Assembly: GCA_037074765.1 (NCBI GenBank) | Contig: JBAMDO010000324.1 | Span: 1-40,423, forward strand | DNA: 40,423 nucleotides | Source: Mansonella perstans | Taxonomy: Eukaryota > Nematoda > Chromadorea > Rhabditida > Onchocercidae | Direction: 5' to 3' | Shown: positions 36,733 to 40,423 of the stretch, piece by piece | Layout of the letters: every line of letters begins with the position of its first letter | How positions within the stretch are numbered: position 1 is the stretch's first letter | Position numbers and translations under genes: made by a program | The notes under the pieces: generated by a model | Databases searched by the model: none | What the model was told of the DNA's origin: nothing | Seen by the model: only the letters and a program-made list of their open reading frames with translations

Positions 36733-36939
36733 AATCTTTAATAATCATTTTTCAGTTTAAATTTATTAATTTATACATTTCCAGTTTTGCTGTATTTAAT
36801 TTGATGTATGTAATTGTCATATTTAGTTTGTTTCCATATATTACCTCATCGTGTCACATCGTTTCAAGTAATTTTCAGCTTTCATTTTGCTTAATTTACG
36901 CGCATTTTTTTGTATTGGCCACAAAATAATTTACTTTTA

Positions 36940-37131
36940 AAATTTTTTTTTCGTAAATAAAATAATTGTTTATTTAAAATTCTTTTTTTCATAAATAAAA
37001 TAATTGTTTATTTAAAATTCTTTTTTTTCGTGAATAAAATAATTGTTTATTTAAAATTTTTTTTTCGTAAATAAAATAATTGTTTATTTAAAATTCTTTT
37101 TTTTCATGAATAAAATAATTGTTTATTTAAA
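36940..37131 (+). repeat. Five-copy ~40-bp minisatellite
   Basis: Five near-identical units each contain AATAAAATAATTGTTTATTT followed by AAAATTC and a T-run ending CGT or CAT. Differences are limited to T-run length and a few bases such as TAAAT/TGAAT. The last unit runs into a poly-A stretch. High identity suggests recent amplification, about 0.6 kb after the Nudix stop. Confidence 0.92.
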
Positions 37132-37513
37132 AAAAAAAAAAAAAAAAAAATTATGAATGAAATATCCAATATAGTAATTAATGGATTTTGCAAACTTTTC
37201 TAGGAAATAAAATTATGCAAAATGAATTGATTTGCATTCAAATATTGTGTGTTCAGTTGTTGACTTTTTCACGCATTTCAAAAAGTCAAAAAGTTCAATT
37301 TTTATAGCCGAGCCTAATTGATTGATTGATTGGAAATCGTTTTGCCTGTTCCATTCGTTTTTCTCTTTTTTTTTGATCGATGAATCATATAAATGCTTGA
37401 TTGAATCTACAAATAATGACAATGATAGTGACATATCATTGTACATTTATTTGAAAATAATAATTTGAAATGAATCAAATTTATTTTAAGCTTTTTCTCT
37501 TTCTCCCTTAGTC

Positions 37514-37514
37514 C

Positions 37515-37567
<53 letters not shown>
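37514..37567 (+). repeat. (TC)n microsatellite
   Basis: A long, nearly pure TC run in the right-hand non-genic part. Confidence 0.9.
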
Positions 37568-37571
<4 letters not shown>

Positions 37572-38148
37572 ATTTGTTTTATTTTTTTTGAATAATATAT
37601 TACTTATTGGATTGTAGTAGAAAAACGAGCACTTTAATTTGTTAATTTTTCTTGCTTTTTTTTTTTTTTTAAAAAAATTTAAAATATAGCAATATTTTAT
37701 TAATAAATACAAGTGTTAGAAATGATCGCTCAATGATTAATTTCAAAACAATAGTTTTGATTTTAAAAGAAAAATTCAAATTTATGTTAATTATCTCTCT
37801 GTTTTTATCTTTTTCCATCATTCTGTAGCAATAGGTTACAGTATACTGTTTGTTTATGGTAATGAATGATCAAAAATAAGAGATAAAAAAGATAAATCAT
37901 ACTTATTTATTGATAGGAAAAGGAAAGAATCAAAATATTAAATAGTATAGATATGATAAGTGATCGTTTTAAACGTATACATTACGTATACGTTATTATC
38001 TCCGTTTTTTATATTATTGAAAAAAAAAAAACAATCCAATATGAATATTCAATTATAACGGAGACAAAAAGAACTTCGGCTTTTTTTTTCATCCTTTTTT
38101 TTTTTTGTTATAAGCAAAAATATATTGGTCTTTTTTTAGCTTAGCTAC

Positions 38149-38247
38149 CAATTCTATCCATGCTTTAGCATTTCTATCAAATTCATTCATCAATCTTTCA
38201 ACAAAAATGTTTGTAGTAAATGGAAAAGAGGCGACAATGATGTTGAT
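38149..38247 (-). other. Candidate coding exon, minus strand, unidentified
   Basis: Read on the minus strand, a CATCAG acceptor is followed by 33 codons (start INIIVASFPFTTNIFVERL, then MNEFDRNAKAWIEL) and a GTAGCT donor. The peptide is balanced in composition, unlike the A/T-driven frames around it. No partner exon or known family could be tied to it, so it may be a relic or chance. Confidence 0.25.
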
Positions 38248-39566
38248 CTGATGATTGGATTGATAGAATTGTAGGTTGAAAGTAGATATAAATATTAAAA
38301 ATGTAAATTGAAATAGGACATTAAAGATGACAGGTAAAAATAATAGATTCAACAAAAATGAAAAAGATTGAAAATGGAATTTTTTAAAAAAATAAATGAA
38401 TGCATTTTATTTTATATTCGAATTTAATCTGATTTTTTTCTTTTATAATTTAAAAATTTTTAGTATTTAATTCAAATTTTTTATTTTTCCTTTTCATTTT
38501 TCCATCTTTCATTTCTTTTTCTCTTTCTATTCTTCTTACTTTTTTTTTCTTCATCATTTTTTGTCGTCACAAACAAATAGAAATGAAAAATTCATTTCAC
38601 TAAGTAATGGTGAAAAATGATAATTGCTAAGCAGTTTTGAAATACTCAACTTACATCACTGATTAATTCATACTGATTGACCATAAATTAAGTAATTTCA
38701 TTTTTCACAAAAGTGAAAGAAAGAAAGGAGAGAAAGAGATAGAGAGAGAGGAAGGGAGAGAAAGAGTTAATTTAAATCATAAATCATTATCAGTGTGTTG
38801 GCTCTAATAGTTGGAAGTGATTTGCTTCTGTTAACGACACAATACCCTTCGAACAAAGAAGCTTAGAAGTACTGATAAGATGTCTAAATTTGCTGATAAC
38901 ATTTCATTCGTTTTTTTTTTTAATACATATTTAATTACTTCGTTATCATTTTATCACTTTTCATTTTATCACAATTATATTATAGCTTATTCGTTATTTC
39001 TTTTTTTTTTTTTACTTTTCTGTTGTTTTTGAAAAAAAAAAAGCAGAAAAATAATAGTAAATTTAATAAGAAAATATAAATTTGATGGTAAATATAACTT
39101 AATAAAAAGGTATAAATATAATGTATAAAGTAATCAAGAAAAATACCACAACTAGTATCGTATCGTTAATTTGATTAATTTTTTTTTTTTTTTTATTGAG
39201 AGAGATTTTTCCCGTAGTATCGCGGATTTAATGTAATATTTGATTTCCATTTTTTTTTTTTTTTTTTTTTTGTTTGATAATTTAATTATAAGCTATGAAT
39301 TAATTAAGAATCTAAATAATTGTATAGCATTAATGTCATTAATTAATTATTTGCAAGTTTTTTTTTTTTTTTATCAATGATTTTTGCGGGCAAATGGAAA
39401 GGTAAATTAACCAAAAAGAAAAGATTTGTTGTGAGAACTGTAAATTGCCAAATAATCCAATAAAACGATAAATGTGACACTTGAATAGAGCGCGAATTAC
39501 TTCTCGTCGTATAAAATGATGATAATTAATTGTAAATCATTTTAACTATCGCCATTACTTCCATTC

Positions 39567-39664
39567 TTTCTTTCTCTCTCTCTCTCTCTCTTTCTCTTCC
39601 TCTCTCTCTCTCTCTATCTTTCCTTCTTTCTTCTTCTCCCTTTCTCTCTCTCTCTCTCTCTTTT
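39567..39664 (+). repeat. TC-rich tract
   Basis: Several TC runs are separated by TTCC and TTCTTC pieces. The tract is low complexity with no gene. Confidence 0.88.
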
Positions 39665-40423
39665 CTTTGTCTCATTCTTTCAAATGATCATCGCTTATTT
39701 AAAACAATCACTATTTCTCTCATTTTATGATTATTAAAAAAAAGAAACAAAAGAAAAAAAAATTAAATTTGTGTAAAAATATAAAAATTTTTAAAAGAAA
39801 TTTTTGAATTTGCATAAAATGTTAAATTTAAATTTTTAATTTGCCTCACAAAGATATATGTGTTTTTTTAAGGAGCTCATAAAGGATGATAAAGAAAAAA
39901 AAAAAAAAATATTTTATTTTTTTTGATAAAATTTTGATGATAGAAAGAAGAGTTAAAGATGTGAAAAAAAAAAAAAAAAGTTTAAGTTAAAGATTGCAAA
40001 AATTTCTTAAATGTTTTTAGATTGTAATCATATTAATTTTAATTTCAAAAATTCTTTGAAGTAGTTGTTAATGATTAATTTATATCTGAATTGATAACAA
40101 GAAATATCGTTTCGGAAAAATTCATTTAATTTTTTGTAAACTATTAATTTTTGTTAAGAGATATGATGATTTGTTTAATAGAATAGAACGGTTTGTGTGA
40201 TATTTTTCAATCTTTTTCCAAATATTTATGATACTATCGTACGGCGGTGATATTAGTAGCGGTATAGTGGCGATATCGGGTGTCGATAGCGGTGACAGTG
40301 GGCGGTATTGGTAGGAGATGATAGTTGAAGAAAATACGATTAGAATGAATGAATGATTATAGCAATGGAGCAATTGTTGAATGTACCAATAAATTTGAAC
40401 ATTTTAATAAATAAATTTACTTT

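Larger units (their letters stand above)
36367..40423. other. Right-hand non-genic DNA
   Basis: This contains the Nudix 3' UTR, the minisatellite, CT/GA tracts (37514-37567, 38721-38766, 39567-39664) and many poly-T/poly-A runs. There is one weak candidate exon on the minus strand and a G+C-rich patch at 40238-40315. No firm gene or RNA was recognised. Confidence 0.55.

Noticed and set aside
37407..37712. Arg/Glu-repeat open frame on the minus strand
   Set aside because: It is a translation of the TC microsatellite.
1..40423. CRISPR array, complete transposon, tRNA genes
   Set aside because: No regularly spaced identical repeats with unique spacers, no transposase or reverse-transcriptase motif, and no tRNA-like arm set were seen on reading. 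A tRNAscan and a repeat-library search would settle this.

Overview
This window looks like nuclear DNA from a nematode, most likely a spirurid/filarial type. The DNA is strongly A/T-rich and full of poly-T/poly-A runs and microsatellites. Genes are split into short exons with TTTCAG- or TTTTAG-like acceptors and GTAAGT/GTTAGT-like donors. One encoded protein resembles the worm NUDT18-like Nudix family (ndx-1). The species call is inference from composition and gene style. Nothing suggests bacterial, viral or organellar DNA.

Three multi-exon protein genes, all on the + strand, can be assembled from splice sites, phase and family motifs. (1) About 1.1-16.9 kb: the 3' part of a homeobox gene with a TALE-like homeodomain (Iroquois/Mohawk look) and a long Ala/Gln/Pro-rich tail. 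Its 5' end lies left of the window. (2) 19.4-24.0 kb: a small gene whose 148-residue product matches BLOC-1 subunit 3 (BLOC1S3), a family that is easy to miss. (3) 26.2-36.4 kb: a nine-exon NUDT18-type Nudix hydrolase with a perfect Nudix box. Neighbouring coding regions are about 2.3-2.5 kb apart. That is too wide for a typical nematode operon, so they are probably transcribed separately, perhaps with trans-spliced leaders.

The remaining sequence is intron and intergenic DNA. A 197-bp sense fragment of the 3' part of 18S rRNA sits in the 10.8-kb intron of the homeobox gene. A 44-bp tandem duplication sits exactly on that intron's donor. There are several diverged local duplications, a five-copy ~40-bp minisatellite after the Nudix gene, and many simple repeats. 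From 36.4 kb to the right end no firm gene is seen, only one weak candidate exon on the minus strand.

The three genes have no obvious joint pathway (transcription factor, endolysosomal sorting, oxidised-nucleotide clean-up). I found no convincing new multi-gene system. The most interesting items are the odd homeobox gene with its duplicated donor and rDNA insertion, and the BLOC1S3 assignment.
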